Source of the DNA: Crocinitomicaceae bacterium
Lineage (GTDB): Bacteria; Bacteroidota; Bacteroidia; Flavobacteriales_G; Salibacteraceae
Reading direction: 5' to 3'
Assembly (NCBI GenBank): GCA_002713215.1
Contig: PAVO01000015.1
Coordinates: 17,777 to 81,776 of the forward strand
DNA length: 64,000 bases
Part shown: piece by piece, positions 23,801 to 32,094 of the stretch
Layout: each line of letters starts with the position of its first letter
Numbering within the stretch: the first letter of the stretch is position 1
Notes under the pieces: model-generated
The model's input: only the letters and a program-made list of their open reading frames with translations
What the model was told of the DNA's origin: nothing
Databases searched by the model: none
Translations under genes and position numbers: made by a program

Positions 23801-24884
23801 TAAACAAAAGCCAGGCTTGTTTGTCAATCAATCCTTCTTTGATAATTTGTGCAACAACAGCGACTCCATTGCGCTAAATTCCTTAGGTATTTCTGTGGTT
23901 AGCCCACCTCCAGCCAATGGTGGATTTTTTAGTTTCGACAGTGTAAATCAGATTGATCATTTCGATCCAATTGCCTACTCGCAAATTCCTTTGCTTTTAC
24001 GACCCGCACTTGCCTTCTCTTATAAGGATATAGTAAGCGGTTGTAGCAATACACTAGGTGTATATCCCGATATAAAAACCTCACCACGGGTAGCTATAAC
24101 CCATGCGGGTGCGGCATGTGCCGGTTTAGATTATAACTTAACGGCAAGTGGTGCATTGGAATGGGAATGGAGCACCGGCGACACAACCACTACCATTACT
24201 ATTGTTCAGGATTCAAGTTCTACCTATTGGGTAAAGGGAAAATTGGGAATTTGCTTCGATTCGATTTCTACCCAGGTTGAAATAACACCAGGTGAAATGC
24301 TTTATGCCAAAGACGACAGTGTTTCGCTTCAAAAAGGGTCTGATGTTACACTGGATCCATTGGCACGGCTTTACCCGGAAGATACCCTAAAACTTATTGG
24401 AACATTTGAAATTTACGAAGGCCCCAAAGAGTCCAGATCGTTTGATACTACTGCTGGTGTGGTGAATGGATTAAACTCGACCATTTACTACGAACCCAAG
24501 CTCGATTTTAGAAGAACGGATTCCAGTTTATATCGAATTTGTAATGTAAGTTGTGCCAACATTTGCGACAGTGCTAAGGTAATTTATTACGTATTGGGTA
24601 ACCCTTATGAATTTATACCCAGTGCCTTTACACCAAATGGAGATGGAGTAAACGATTTTTGGGTTGTTCCGGGAATTGAATCTTACCTGGAAAACGAAGT
24701 ATACATCTACAATAGATGGGGGGATTTGGTGTATCAGGCTGCCCCTTATGAGAATCAATGGGAAGGGCAAACAAACAAAGGAATAGCCGGAGGCAAAAAA
24801 TTGGTTGACGGAACATACTTTTATGTTTTGAAAACAAACCGGGGAGAACCCATAAAAGGAACAGTAGAATTGAAGACCAAATAA
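20895..24884 (+). CDS. Large secreted protein with T9SS type B (gliding motility-associated) sorting domain
   Basis: About 1329 residues. A GTG at 20889 is in frame, but ATG 20895 places the signal peptide (MLKRVIVYTIFICLFPVCVLG) at the very N-terminus and is preferred. Residues about 30-470 carry repeated GGN-, VAGRFND- and VLTGRFNG-type segments resembling the beta-propeller (SBBP-like) repeats of Bacteroidota secreted proteins. Five to six PKD-like units follow, and the last 90 residues form a type B sorting domain with the hallmark FTPNGDGVNDFW, IYNRWG and DGTYFYVL motifs. Type B substrates such as SprB of Flavobacterium johnsoniae need a PorP/SprF-family partner for secretion (established knowledge); the next gene is such a protein and overlaps this stop codon, so the two are very likely a cognate pair. 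Function beyond surface display is not evident. Confidence 0.9.
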   Translation: MLKRVIVYTIFICLFPVCVLGQAFNWARHVDTTSNNADNSITSLASTELGNTMISTSFGGNVTIGGRSFTAIGNRDVLVSSVNASGALFWSNPVHFESSGADDHIYNSCYDSASATFSFCGTLDGKTIVKQGASSIDSVKYVSANYFVANFSATGARRWVYPDSGTTNSEANAVVSDENGFVYVAGRFNDSLEVDTTLYGSSIGDLFLLKIRISGGVLQWARKISGPGKEQVSSLVYDAASSRIVVLGNFEDSLFAGSSSIAPLVKGRKDVFAARYDAGGSLISLKTVLASTADIEVLDADIPKAGGGYVLTGRFNGSISGTSPTIITNGGYDILISRISSSDVALITKGYGGNSNEEGNEIEINVAGRSFVQATYESSTITFGSDTIRKSGVRDVCLLASLVNLNPLGGKGNGIMQLPTDQIYATAMSHSSGALVVGNRFRGRAKYGNAGTFTSPAGNFDMAFAQVVPSKIFCNTNVTLLYTGFRLVGIDQHLCSMQKGEVLSLADTSYDFQWYRKGVGSLLGDTTNEISISDAGVYFVEIKKMSGSTAICIDTFYTDSVIIDLLPQVNISDTSTCNNVSIAFALSTNPVFSSVTDSLFGKGIGNNRLNAYNPSIPGVGTGIDSVIFQRIDATTGCIGRDTAEVTVNARPVITISNVRAYCQGEPADTLKYASAPIIDKDWYSMINPTWGIKDSIVFRCDSLINGFHRVKYNVIDTNNCAHDTTISLQVKQRPTVSLNLSKASVCKNGSIFNLSGQSPTGGYFMGVGVLDSLTGRYDPDSTQYRSDTIRYVYTATNGCGDTATDILTIDTIPIVSFVFADTICDNDPIYILKATPEAKNPGETATFSGHPAVSGSNFFPRISGVGFHKVLFEFEDQRGCSDTMSSLVEVKNLPSVSLPNLGSFCENNGDTLFDVGTPKGGQYYYKQYLLVNDIFKPDTSYINYGVDTVYYVYADSFKCQNTAFNFVSIKQKPGLFVNQSFFDNLCNNSDSIALNSLGISVVSPPPANGGFFSFDSVNQIDHFDPIAYSQIPLLLRPALAFSYKDIVSGCSNTLGVYPDIKTSPRVAITHAGAACAGLDYNLTASGALEWEWSTGDTTTTITIVQDSSSTYWVKGKLGICFDSISTQVEITPGEMLYAKDDSVSLQKGSDVTLDPLARLYPEDTLKLIGTFEIYEGPKESRSFDTTAGVVNGLNSTIYYEPKLDFRRTDSSLYRICNVSCANICDSAKVIYYVLGNPYEFIPSAFTPNGDGVNDFWVVPGIESYLENEVYIYNRWGDLVYQAAPYENQWEGQTNKGIAGGKKLVDGTYFYVLKTNRGEPIKGTVELKTK

Positions 24885-25954
24885 TGAGAAAGGAAATACT
24901 GCTCATATTATTTGTTTTGATGGTATCGCTTACGGGTATAGCTCAGCGTGAGCTTCAAACCGCCCAATACATGCTGCATCCTACGTTTTTAAATCCGGCA
25001 GCCGTTGTTACTAAATCCGGTAAAAGTGGTGCCTTTGTTTTCCAGAATCAATGGACGGGATATAAGGGAGCTCCCACAACCATGATGTTAAATTTTAACG
25101 CACCTCTTAAAGTCCAGGACAATACCCTGGGTGGTATTGTTATCAGCGATAAAATTGGAATTCACAGCAGGTACAAGATCATGGCCTTGTATGCACATAA
25201 GTTTAGAATTGATAGAAAGAGTTTCTTTTCGTTGGCCGTCACTCCCGGGTTCGATTTGTTTCAAAGCGATTATAGCCAGGCACTCACCGATTATCCCAAC
25301 GATCCGATTGTTTCCACCTCAAACCAAAGTTTATTTTCATTCAATACTGGATTTGGAGCCTATTACTACAACAATAAGATTTGGGCAGGGTTTTCCATTC
25401 CAGAGTTGTTTTACAACCGTTTTATCGGGTCGGGTAGCGGAACGGCATTTAACCTGTCGATGAAGGAGATGAATTACCAGGTAGTTGCAGGTTGGAAAAA
25501 AGACCTCAACCAGTTGTTTACGGTAAAACCATCGGTGTTGGTAAAGTACCAGCCCGGATCGCCACTACAATTTGATATTAATGCCCTTTTTGAATACAAA
25601 GAAGAAATTGGGCTTGGGGTTACTTACCGAAGCCTGAATTCCCTGAACTTTATGGCCAATTATAAAATCAACCGGGACTTTAAGTTGGGTTATGCATTCA
25701 ACATGCAATTGGGGAGTGAATTAAACAATTACCATTCCGGAACTCACGAGGTAATGTTGGTTTATGGAGTTGGTAATAACAGAAGGGCCAACGTTAATCT
25801 GCCTAAAAAGATTAAGAGTTACCGTAAGAAAAAGCTGAAAGAGGTTAAGAAGGCGCTGAAGAAAACCGAAAAGGCTGCTAAAGAACGAGAGAAGAAAGAG
25901 AAGCAGAAAAAGGAGCAGGAACTCAAGGACGAAAATGACCAGCCTTATAGTTGA
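24884..25954 (+). CDS. PorP/SprF family T9SS outer-membrane protein
   Basis: 356 residues. The start ATG overlaps the TAA of the upstream gene by one base (TAATG), indicating translational coupling. An N-terminal signal peptide (about 1-20, ending GIAQ) is followed by the family opening (QYMLHPTFLNPA, then a QWTGYKGAP motif) and beta-strand-rich sequence typical of outer-membrane barrels, ending near MLVYGVG at about residue 300. The last 50 residues are an unusually charged Lys/Glu tail, probably helical. SprF-like proteins help type B substrates reach or attach to the cell surface, so this one most likely serves the 1329-residue neighbour. The charged tail beyond the barrel is the odd feature. 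Family assignment is firm; the specific partner is inferred from overlap. Confidence 0.9.
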   Translation: MRKEILLILFVLMVSLTGIAQRELQTAQYMLHPTFLNPAAVVTKSGKSGAFVFQNQWTGYKGAPTTMMLNFNAPLKVQDNTLGGIVISDKIGIHSRYKIMALYAHKFRIDRKSFFSLAVTPGFDLFQSDYSQALTDYPNDPIVSTSNQSLFSFNTGFGAYYYNNKIWAGFSIPELFYNRFIGSGSGTAFNLSMKEMNYQVVAGWKKDLNQLFTVKPSVLVKYQPGSPLQFDINALFEYKEEIGLGVTYRSLNSLNFMANYKINRDFKLGYAFNMQLGSELNNYHSGTHEVMLVYGVGNNRRANVNLPKKIKSYRKKKLKEVKKALKKTEKAAKEREKKEKQKKEQELKDENDQPYS

Positions 25955-25981
25955 CGTTAGATAATTGATATTAGATTTTTG

Positions 25982-26016
25982 ATCCAATATCCAATATCCA
26001 ATATCCAATATCCAAT
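25982..26016. repeat. Five tandem copies of a 7-bp unit (ATCCAAT)
   Basis: Five perfect head-to-tail copies of ATCCAAT lie between the convergent stops of the PorP/SprF-like gene (25954) and the P-type ATPase gene (26025). Short A/T-rich tandem repeats in such positions are prone to slippage. No hairpin terminator is visible in this 70-bp gap. Confidence 0.9.
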
Positions 26017-26024
26017 ACCTCCCC

Positions 26025-28454
26025 CTAATTCTCAGTCAGAACCCGTTGCTTTTTAAAAACGATTTTACCCATCAGATTAGTAGCAATCGTTACAAATACC
26101 ACAATTGTAATTGAACTTAAAGGCATTAGAATAGCAGCCACCACAGGACTTAACATTCCCTGAACCGCGAAATACATACCCACGATATTGTAGAGGAAGG
26201 ACAGCGCAAAACTCCATTTAACTATGATAATGCTTTGTTTGGAAAAGTGAAGTATTCGGTCCAGCATATCAAAGCGATCTGCTTCCAGAATACCGTCACA
26301 AGCGGGAGAAAATGCATAAACGTCTTCGCTTACTGCAATACCTGCGTTAGACGCTTTTAAGGCACCGGCATCATTGAGTCCATCGCCCAGCATAAGCACC
26401 TTTTTGCCCTTCGATTTCAGTTGGTTGATATAGTTTAACTTGTCTTGTGGAGATTGGTTAAAAAACACTTTTTTTTTCTCTGGAAACAGTGAAATTATTC
26501 GGTCCTGGTTGGTCGATGTATCTCCACTTAACAGGTGAAGATCGGTTCCATGGTTTCTTAAATCTTTCAAGACCTGCTCAAGCCCATGTCGGGTTTCTTT
26601 TCGAATCGAAAAATGGCCTTTTATTTCTCCGTTTACGGAAACAAATGCATGGGTTCCTGCAACTGCATCACTTGCATGGCAGAAACCGGCTGAACCTATT
26701 TTTACGGACAACTCATTGGCATTTCCTTCGATTCCTTTTCCGGGAATTTCATTGTAATCTTCAATTTTGGTGGTTTCCGATTCTATGCTCTTGGCAATGC
26801 TACTGCTGATGGGATGAGTAGAAGAAGAGCATAGCGATTTAATGATTTTTAATTCTTCCAGGCTCAATCGGGTTTCCCCAACAAAAAGAACCCGGTCTTT
26901 GGCATTCCCGGTTATGGTTCCTGTTTTGTCAAAAACCACGGTATCAGTTTCTGCCAGGCTTTCAAGGCTCAATGCATTTTTGAGGTAGAAGCCAAGTTTT
27001 CCAAGAATTCGAATGGAATTTCCCATGGTAAATGGTAGTGAAAGCGCTAGTGCACAAGGACAGGCTATAATTAGAACGGCCGTAAATGTTTCTATGGCCA
27101 GTGAAGGGTCCATAAGTAGCCAATATCCTGCAGAAAGGCTGGCAATGCTTATAATTATCAGCGTAAAATACTGACTCACCCGATCGATAATGGAAGAGTA
27201 CCTCGCCTTATTATCCTTGTTAAATGCACTCTGGTTCCACAAGTCGGTGAGGTAACTCTGGGAAACCTCTTTTTGTACGATCATTCGAATGGTTTCTCCT
27301 TCCTGGCGCCCTCCGGCATATAAAAAATCTCCTTTTTTCTTTTCTACCTCTTTCGATTCACCGGTTACAAAACTATAGTCAATGCTGGCCTTATTCGAAA
27401 TAAGAATGGAATCGGCAGGGATCAGTTCACCGTTGCGAATTCGGATTTCATCTCCCTTTTTAAGATGATTGGCTAAAACGCTTCGCTCGGTTCCATCCTC
27501 TACCAGGGTAATGGCCAGTGGAAAGTAGCTTTTGTAATCCCGTTCAAAACTCAATGCCTCATAGGTCTTATTCTGAAACCACTTTCCGATCAATAGAAAA
27601 AATACCAATCCGGTCATAGAATCCAGGTAGCCAACGCCTGTACCGCTCATTATTTCATAGGTACTTCTGGCAAAAAGAACCACAATCCCCAATGAAATAG
27701 GCACGTCAATGTTTACGATTTTGTGCCTTAACCCTTTTATTGCTGAAACAAAGTATTCAGTTGAACAATAGAAAAATACAGGCAGGCTTAAAAGTAGGTT
27801 TAGCCATGCAAAGAGTTTTAAATATTGTGCTTCGTCCTGAAACTGGAAGGAAAAGTATTCCGGAAAACTCATAAGCATGATGTTTCCGAAACTAAATCCG
27901 GCAACCCCAAGTTTTATCAATAGGGTCCGTGATCGTTTATTTGATTTTTCTTCCTTATACCCTTCCAGGTTAATGTCGGGAGGATAGCCTAACGAGGCTA
28001 AAAGTTCCACCACCTGGCGAAGCGATACGTCGCTTCGGTTAAAATTGATGGTAACCACCTTTTTAACGAAGTTCACCTTCGAGGAAGAGACTTCCGGTAA
28101 AAGCCTTCCCAAATTTTCCAACAACCAAATGCAGGAAGCACAGTGAATAATTGGAACAAAGAGCTTTACAACCCGGTAGTCGCCCTCGATAAACGAATAG
28201 AGTTTTTCTTCTATTTCCGGAGTATCCAGAAAAGCGTATTTATTCCCGAATTCAGTTTGCTTTACGGTTACTTTGGGAGTGTCAATTCCATAGTAATCGC
28301 ACATGTCGTTGGTTGACAGAATTTCATAAACCGTTTGACAACCCGTGCAGCAGAACCACTTGGAATCGAACTCCAGTTGTTCATTTATGCAGTCTTCTCC
28401 ACAATGGGCACAGGCAACAACGTCCTGACTCTCTATTTTTACCTGAGACCTCAA
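26025..28454 (-). CDS. ccoI: Heavy-metal (copper) P-type ATPase, CcoI/FixI-like
   Basis: 809 residues. The N-terminus has a cysteine-rich metal-binding segment (CAHCGEDC at 15-22, CCTGC at 35-39) followed by an HMA-like domain with HCASC (C105 and C108). The P1B ATPase core follows: membrane helices, TGES (near 363), the CPC ion-binding motif in IIACPCALALS (near 462), the phosphorylation site DKTGT (near 506), an HP motif (HPISSSIAK) and GDGLND (near 689). Together the cysteine-rich front domain and CPC motif mark the CcoI/FixI subgroup that exports copper for cbb3 oxidase assembly. No ccoNOP genes are in this window, so the symbol rests on domain architecture. The frame has no in-frame ATG upstream of the first Cys cluster; the start used is TTG at 28454. 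Confidence 0.85.
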   Translation of the reverse strand: MRSQVKIESQDVVACAHCGEDCINEQLEFDSKWFCCTGCQTVYEILSTNDMCDYYGIDTPKVTVKQTEFGNKYAFLDTPEIEEKLYSFIEGDYRVVKLFVPIIHCASCIWLLENLGRLLPEVSSSKVNFVKKVVTINFNRSDVSLRQVVELLASLGYPPDINLEGYKEEKSNKRSRTLLIKLGVAGFSFGNIMLMSFPEYFSFQFQDEAQYLKLFAWLNLLLSLPVFFYCSTEYFVSAIKGLRHKIVNIDVPISLGIVVLFARSTYEIMSGTGVGYLDSMTGLVFFLLIGKWFQNKTYEALSFERDYKSYFPLAITLVEDGTERSVLANHLKKGDEIRIRNGELIPADSILISNKASIDYSFVTGESKEVEKKKGDFLYAGGRQEGETIRMIVQKEVSQSYLTDLWNQSAFNKDNKARYSSIIDRVSQYFTLIIISIASLSAGYWLLMDPSLAIETFTAVLIIACPCALALSLPFTMGNSIRILGKLGFYLKNALSLESLAETDTVVFDKTGTITGNAKDRVLFVGETRLSLEELKIIKSLCSSSTHPISSSIAKSIESETTKIEDYNEIPGKGIEGNANELSVKIGSAGFCHASDAVAGTHAFVSVNGEIKGHFSIRKETRHGLEQVLKDLRNHGTDLHLLSGDTSTNQDRIISLFPEKKKVFFNQSPQDKLNYINQLKSKGKKVLMLGDGLNDAGALKASNAGIAVSEDVYAFSPACDGILEADRFDMLDRILHFSKQSIIIVKWSFALSFLYNIVGMYFAVQGMLSPVVAAILMPLSSITIVVFVTIATNLMGKIVFKKQRVLTEN

Positions 28455-28546
28455 CGGTACAAAGGTCTTGCAAACTGAAAAATGTAGAAATGATAAGAGT
28501 TAGTAAAATCTACTGCTACCATTTCAACCAATGACCTGTTATCGAC

Positions 28547-29434
28547 TTATTTGAATGCGTCAGCAACAATAAGTTCCTTGGTGCCATGGGTATGCGAATA
28601 GAATCCTTCACCAGATTTTACACCCATTTTACCTGCAGTAACCATATTAACGAGCAGCGGGCATGGTGCATACTTAGGATTTCCAAATCCTTCGTACAAT
28701 ACATTCATAATAGAAAGACATACATCAAGCCCGATGAAGTCAGCCAATTGAAGGGGACCCATTGGGTGAGCCATTCCTAACTTCATTACCGTGTCAATTT
28801 CCATTACACCCGCAACTCCCTCATGAAGTGTGATAATGGCCTCATTAATCATGGGCATAAGAATACGGTTAGCTACAAATCCTGGATAGTCATTTACTTC
28901 AACGGGAATTTTGCCTAAACCGGCAGACATTTCCATAATGGCTTGGGTAATTGCATCGCTGGTGGCATATCCTCTGATAACCTCTACCAGTTTCATAATG
29001 GGTACAGGATTCATAAAATGCATTCCTATGACCTGGTCAGGACGATTAGTAACCGCAGCAATCTTGGTAATTGATATGGAAGAGGTGTTGGTAGCCAGAA
29101 TGCAGTCTGCTGGAGCGCTTGCATCCATATCTCTAAAGATTTTTAGTTTAAGGTCTATATTTTCGGTAGCAGCTTCAACCACCAATTCACGGTCAGCCAC
29201 TCCCGATTGAAGGTTGGTGTGCGTGGTAATGTTGCTTAAAGTTTTGCTTTTATCTTCTTCTGTAATTTTTTCTTTGGCCACCATTCGCCCCAGGTTTTTA
29301 TCAATGGTAGAAATGGCTTTATCCAATGCATCTTGCGAGATGTCAATTAGGTGTACGTTATAGTTGTTTTGTGCAAACACATGAGCAATGCCGTTACCCA
29401 TTGTTCCGGCTCCAATTACAGCAATTCTATTCAT
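28547..29434 (-). CDS. hbd: 3-hydroxybutyryl-CoA dehydrogenase
   Basis: 295 residues, the usual length for a single-function enzyme. The NAD-binding Rossmann motif GAGTMGNG occupies residues 8-15, and the family signature with the catalytic His (GMHFMNPVPIMKLVEV, near 137-152) and the NDYPGFVANRILMP segment are intact. It catalyses NAD(P)-dependent interconversion of 3-hydroxyacyl-CoA and acetoacetyl-CoA in short-chain fatty acid or butanoate metabolism in the cytosol. The start ATG 29434 is well placed behind a Bacteroidota-type promoter (29469-29498). Neighbours are not functionally related, so it is probably transcribed on its own. No unusual residues were seen. Confidence 0.93.
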   Translation of the reverse strand: MNRIAVIGAGTMGNGIAHVFAQNNYNVHLIDISQDALDKAISTIDKNLGRMVAKEKITEEDKSKTLSNITTHTNLQSGVADRELVVEAATENIDLKLKIFRDMDASAPADCILATNTSSISITKIAAVTNRPDQVIGMHFMNPVPIMKLVEVIRGYATSDAITQAIMEMSAGLGKIPVEVNDYPGFVANRILMPMINEAIITLHEGVAGVMEIDTVMKLGMAHPMGPLQLADFIGLDVCLSIMNVLYEGFGNPKYAPCPLLVNMVTAGKMGVKSGEGFYSHTHGTKELIVADAFK

Positions 29435-29468
29435 AAATTTGATTATTGTTTCTCGACTGGCGAGGATT

Positions 29469-29498
29469 AAAATTTACCCGATTATTATCGGCGGCAAA
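29469..29498 (-). promoter_or_regulatory. Bacteroidota-type promoter upstream of hbd
   Basis: On the minus strand TTTG (29495-29498) is followed after 18 bp by TAAATTTT (29469-29476), matching the Bacteroidota consensus TTTG / TAnnTTTG at 11 of 12 fixed or semi-fixed bases. The -7 box lies 35 bp before the hbd ATG. The spacer includes a small CCGAT...ATCGG dyad. Confidence 0.6.
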
Positions 29499-29565
29499 AG
29501 TAATCATTAGCAAGAAACAGGTTGCCAGATAAGGGACGTATTGATAGAGGATGAAGAGAGGGAAA

Positions 29566-30981
29566 CTACTTTCCGCGTCCTTGCAGAACAATAAGAATGG
29601 TGTAGATCAGGATCTTAAAATCCAGAAAGAGGGACATGTTTTCGAGGTAGAGCACGTCGTATTTTAGCCGAGCTACCATTTCCTCCACGTTTTCGGCATA
29701 GCCATACTTTACCTGTCCCCAGCTGGTCATTCCCGGTTTTATCCGCTGAATGTATTTGTAGTGAGAAGCTTCCTTAAGTATTTGTTCAATAAAATACTCC
29801 CGTTCTGGCCGAGGGCCAACCATGCTCATTTCCCCGTTTAGCACATGCCAAAACTGAGGAATTTCATCAATTCTGGTTTTTCTTAAGAATCGACCAAAAG
29901 GTGTAATTCGCGGATCGTTTTCCGACGAAAGTTGCGGTCCCATTTTCTCCGAATTGACATACATGGTTCTGAATTTAACCATCTTAAATGGCTTTCGGTT
30001 TAGACCTGCTCTTTCCTGGGAGTAAAATATAGGTCCCCTGGAAGATACTTTAACCAAAATAGCCGTGATAATATAAACCGGAGCAAGCAGGACTATAGCA
30101 ATAACGGAAGCAACAACATCGAAAATCCTCTTCAGAGACTTCTGCCATGCAGGCATTATTTCCTGGTTAATCTGGACAAGTGGAGTTCCAAATATGGAGG
30201 TCATTTTAACGGACCCGGCTAATATGTCATAAATATCTGGGATAACACTTATATAAACGTCTTTGCCCTTTAGAGCGTTTAGTACTTTACCAATTTTTCC
30301 GTGTTCCGATGTTTCAGCAGCAATAATTACCTCTTCAATTCTGTGTTTGCTCAGGATCTCATCAATGTTCTTTACATGGCCCAAATGAGGTAAATAAGGC
30401 TGCATAATTAGCCCGTCTTTCCCGTTGATGTGCAGGTATCCGATAAACTTAAAACCACTCGATTTCTTTTGAGCCTCCAGTTCCTTGTACATCTCAAAAG
30501 CTTTTTCATTGCTACCCAGCAGAACGGTGTTAAAACCGATAATTCGATTGTGAATTTTGTGTGCGGTTTTACTGGAAAGAATAAAGCGACCCGAAAAGGT
30601 CAACAAAAAGTGAAATACAAAAAGCGCCAGGAAGCTCACATAGTAGCCTTTGTAGCTGTTAAGCTGATCATCAAGAAGCAGTACAAAGAAAATAATGATA
30701 ACCCCTATAAAGGTTTGAAGCAGGGTTTGGCCCATTTCTTTTAACCTCGATTTTCTGTATACCGCCTCGTAATTACCAGAAGCGTAGTAAAGTAGAAGCC
30801 ATCCAATAGGAATGATGACCAAACCGGCGTAGAAGTTAGGCGTAAATTCGAAATTAAAACTGGAAATGGAATAACCCGTTTCGAGGTAGGCTTTTCGAAA
30901 AATGTAAAACAAAACCCATGCAATAACCGCCGACAAAACATCGGAAAGCACATACTTTATTGCCTGGATCCGTTCGTTCAT
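29566..30981 (-). CDS. Exopolysaccharide polyprenyl-phosphate sugar transferase (WbaP/WcaJ type)
   Basis: 471 residues. About four N-terminal membrane helices are followed by a nucleotide-binding-like middle domain (near 150-270) and a C-terminal bacterial sugar transferase domain starting at KRIFDVVAS (about 286). Catalytic-domain landmarks are intact: KFRTM, LRKTRIDEIPQFW, MSMVGPRPE and RIKPGMTSWGQ. Enzymes of this family transfer a sugar-phosphate from UDP-sugar to undecaprenyl phosphate at the inner membrane, the first step of capsule, exopolysaccharide or O-antigen repeat synthesis. The ATG overlaps the TAA of the upstream lipoprotein gene by one base, so translation is coupled. No other polysaccharide genes are nearby; the sugar cannot be read from the sequence. 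Confidence 0.92.
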   Translation of the reverse strand: MNERIQAIKYVLSDVLSAVIAWVLFYIFRKAYLETGYSISSFNFEFTPNFYAGLVIIPIGWLLLYYASGNYEAVYRKSRLKEMGQTLLQTFIGVIIIFFVLLLDDQLNSYKGYYVSFLALFVFHFLLTFSGRFILSSKTAHKIHNRIIGFNTVLLGSNEKAFEMYKELEAQKKSSGFKFIGYLHINGKDGLIMQPYLPHLGHVKNIDEILSKHRIEEVIIAAETSEHGKIGKVLNALKGKDVYISVIPDIYDILAGSVKMTSIFGTPLVQINQEIMPAWQKSLKRIFDVVASVIAIVLLAPVYIITAILVKVSSRGPIFYSQERAGLNRKPFKMVKFRTMYVNSEKMGPQLSSENDPRITPFGRFLRKTRIDEIPQFWHVLNGEMSMVGPRPEREYFIEQILKEASHYKYIQRIKPGMTSWGQVKYGYAENVEEMVARLKYDVLYLENMSLFLDFKILIYTILIVLQGRGK

Positions 30982-31865
30982 TAATAAACCACTTTTATAT
31001 TATCCATTAGGAAATAACCATCCGATTCCTTGGTTACATCAATTCCGGATTCGAAGTAAAATTGGTATTTATAGGCATTTTCAAAGGCAGGTAAGTAAGG
31101 ACTTAAGAAAGCATACATCTTACTCCATACCGGGGTTCCGTTTTCGTCTTCTTTCGATCTTACCAATACAATGGGAATCAACAGTGAATTACCCGTGGTA
31201 TTATAAGCACGAACCAAAATCTGAATTCTTCGATTGGTTTGATAATCAAATTCCAGGTAAACGTCTTCTCCCAGGTTAGGCAATGCAAATGTTTCTGAAC
31301 TTGCTGCTAAAAAATAGGGTCGCTCAGTGGTCATGTACACTCCCATAGAGGCTTTACCTTCTTTAACACTGTCTGGGTGTGTAACCCGTGTTATTGCTAC
31401 CTGCGATTCAGCTGTGGTATCAACGGTAAAGCTCAGGTCATCGAATCCTTCTTTCCAGGGAAAGGTGATTCCATCCTTGTATTTCAATACAGGTTTAATA
31501 GTAATCGTTTTTTCCTGAACCAAGGTGGTATCCATCCTATAAGTTTCGTAAAAGGGATAAGCTGCTCTTAAACTAGAGACTCCACTTTGTTTAATGCCTC
31601 CAAATAGGGAAAGGTTGGTATTTCCTTCCTCTAAAACCGGAATTTCGCAAGGCAATTCAAAGACTCCCAATTCATCTCCGTTGGCAAAAAACCAAACATC
31701 GGCGATGTTACTACTGGCAGAACCTTCCTTCTTTAAGTCAGTGACAACGCTAACTTCATCAATCTTTACATAAGCCGGAACGCCACTGGTTGTGTCTTTT
31801 TTGCAGGAGAAAGTGAAGTAGGAGAGAACCAAAAATAGAAAAGGGATACTTCTTTTAATACACAT
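30981..31865 (-). CDS. Predicted lipoprotein coupled to the sugar transferase
   Basis: About 294 residues. A GTG at 31871 is also in frame, but ATG 31865 (MCIKRS) gives a better-positioned signal. The signal peptide ends in a lipobox-like YFTFSCKKD, so the mature protein probably starts with a lipidated Cys. The remainder is beta-rich with no catalytic motif I recognise; a segment near VYLEFDYQTNRRIQILVRAY resembles carbohydrate-binding-module-like jelly rolls. Its stop overlaps the start of the sugar-transferase gene (TAATG), so both come from one transcript. This suggests, without proving it, a role at the envelope linked to polysaccharide export. No family name is offered. Confidence 0.8.
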   Translation of the reverse strand: MCIKRSIPFLFLVLSYFTFSCKKDTTSGVPAYVKIDEVSVVTDLKKEGSASSNIADVWFFANGDELGVFELPCEIPVLEEGNTNLSLFGGIKQSGVSSLRAAYPFYETYRMDTTLVQEKTITIKPVLKYKDGITFPWKEGFDDLSFTVDTTAESQVAITRVTHPDSVKEGKASMGVYMTTERPYFLAASSETFALPNLGEDVYLEFDYQTNRRIQILVRAYNTTGNSLLIPIVLVRSKEDENGTPVWSKMYAFLSPYLPAFENAYKYQFYFESGIDVTKESDGYFLMDNIKVVY

Positions 31866-31894
31866 GCGCACACGCTAACGAGCTCGCGAAGATA

Positions 31895-31915
31895 TTATTG
31901 TGAACGACACAATAA
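31895..31915. promoter_or_regulatory. Inverted repeat upstream of the lipoprotein gene
   Basis: TTATTGTG (31895-31902) and CACAATAA (31908-31915) form a perfect 8-bp inverted repeat with a 5-bp spacer, 30 bp before the lipoprotein ATG in the divergent intergenic region. It could be a regulator-binding site or a 5' UTR hairpin. No clear promoter boxes could be fixed beside it. Confidence 0.4.
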
Positions 31916-32043
31916 ATGTTAATCCAAGGTGAATTTTAACTATTGATTGGTAAAAAATGACGCCATTTCCATCATGTAATATTGGTATGAATTTGTAATT
32001 ACCACATAATCAGATAAATAAACAAATTTAGAGACTGAATTTC

Positions 32044-32061
32044 CTACGTGTTTACACGTAG
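32044..32061. promoter_or_regulatory. Perfect 18-bp palindrome upstream of the RHS operon
   Basis: CTACGTG (32044-32050), TTTA, CACGTAG (32055-32061) form a perfect dyad centred 42 bp upstream of the first ATG of the seven-gene RHS operon. It is the only such sequence I found in the window. Its size and symmetry fit a dimeric transcription factor operator, of the kind bound by LuxR-type HTH proteins. A hairpin in the leader RNA is the alternative. Confidence 0.45.
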
Positions 32062-32094
32062 AAGTATCCGGATTATTCATCTTTCCTTTAACAG

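Noticed and set aside
26025..28454. Simple CopA-type copper exporter
   Set aside because: The N-terminal Cys cluster ahead of the HMA domain fits the CcoI/FixI subgroup better, although ccoNOP genes are absent from the window.
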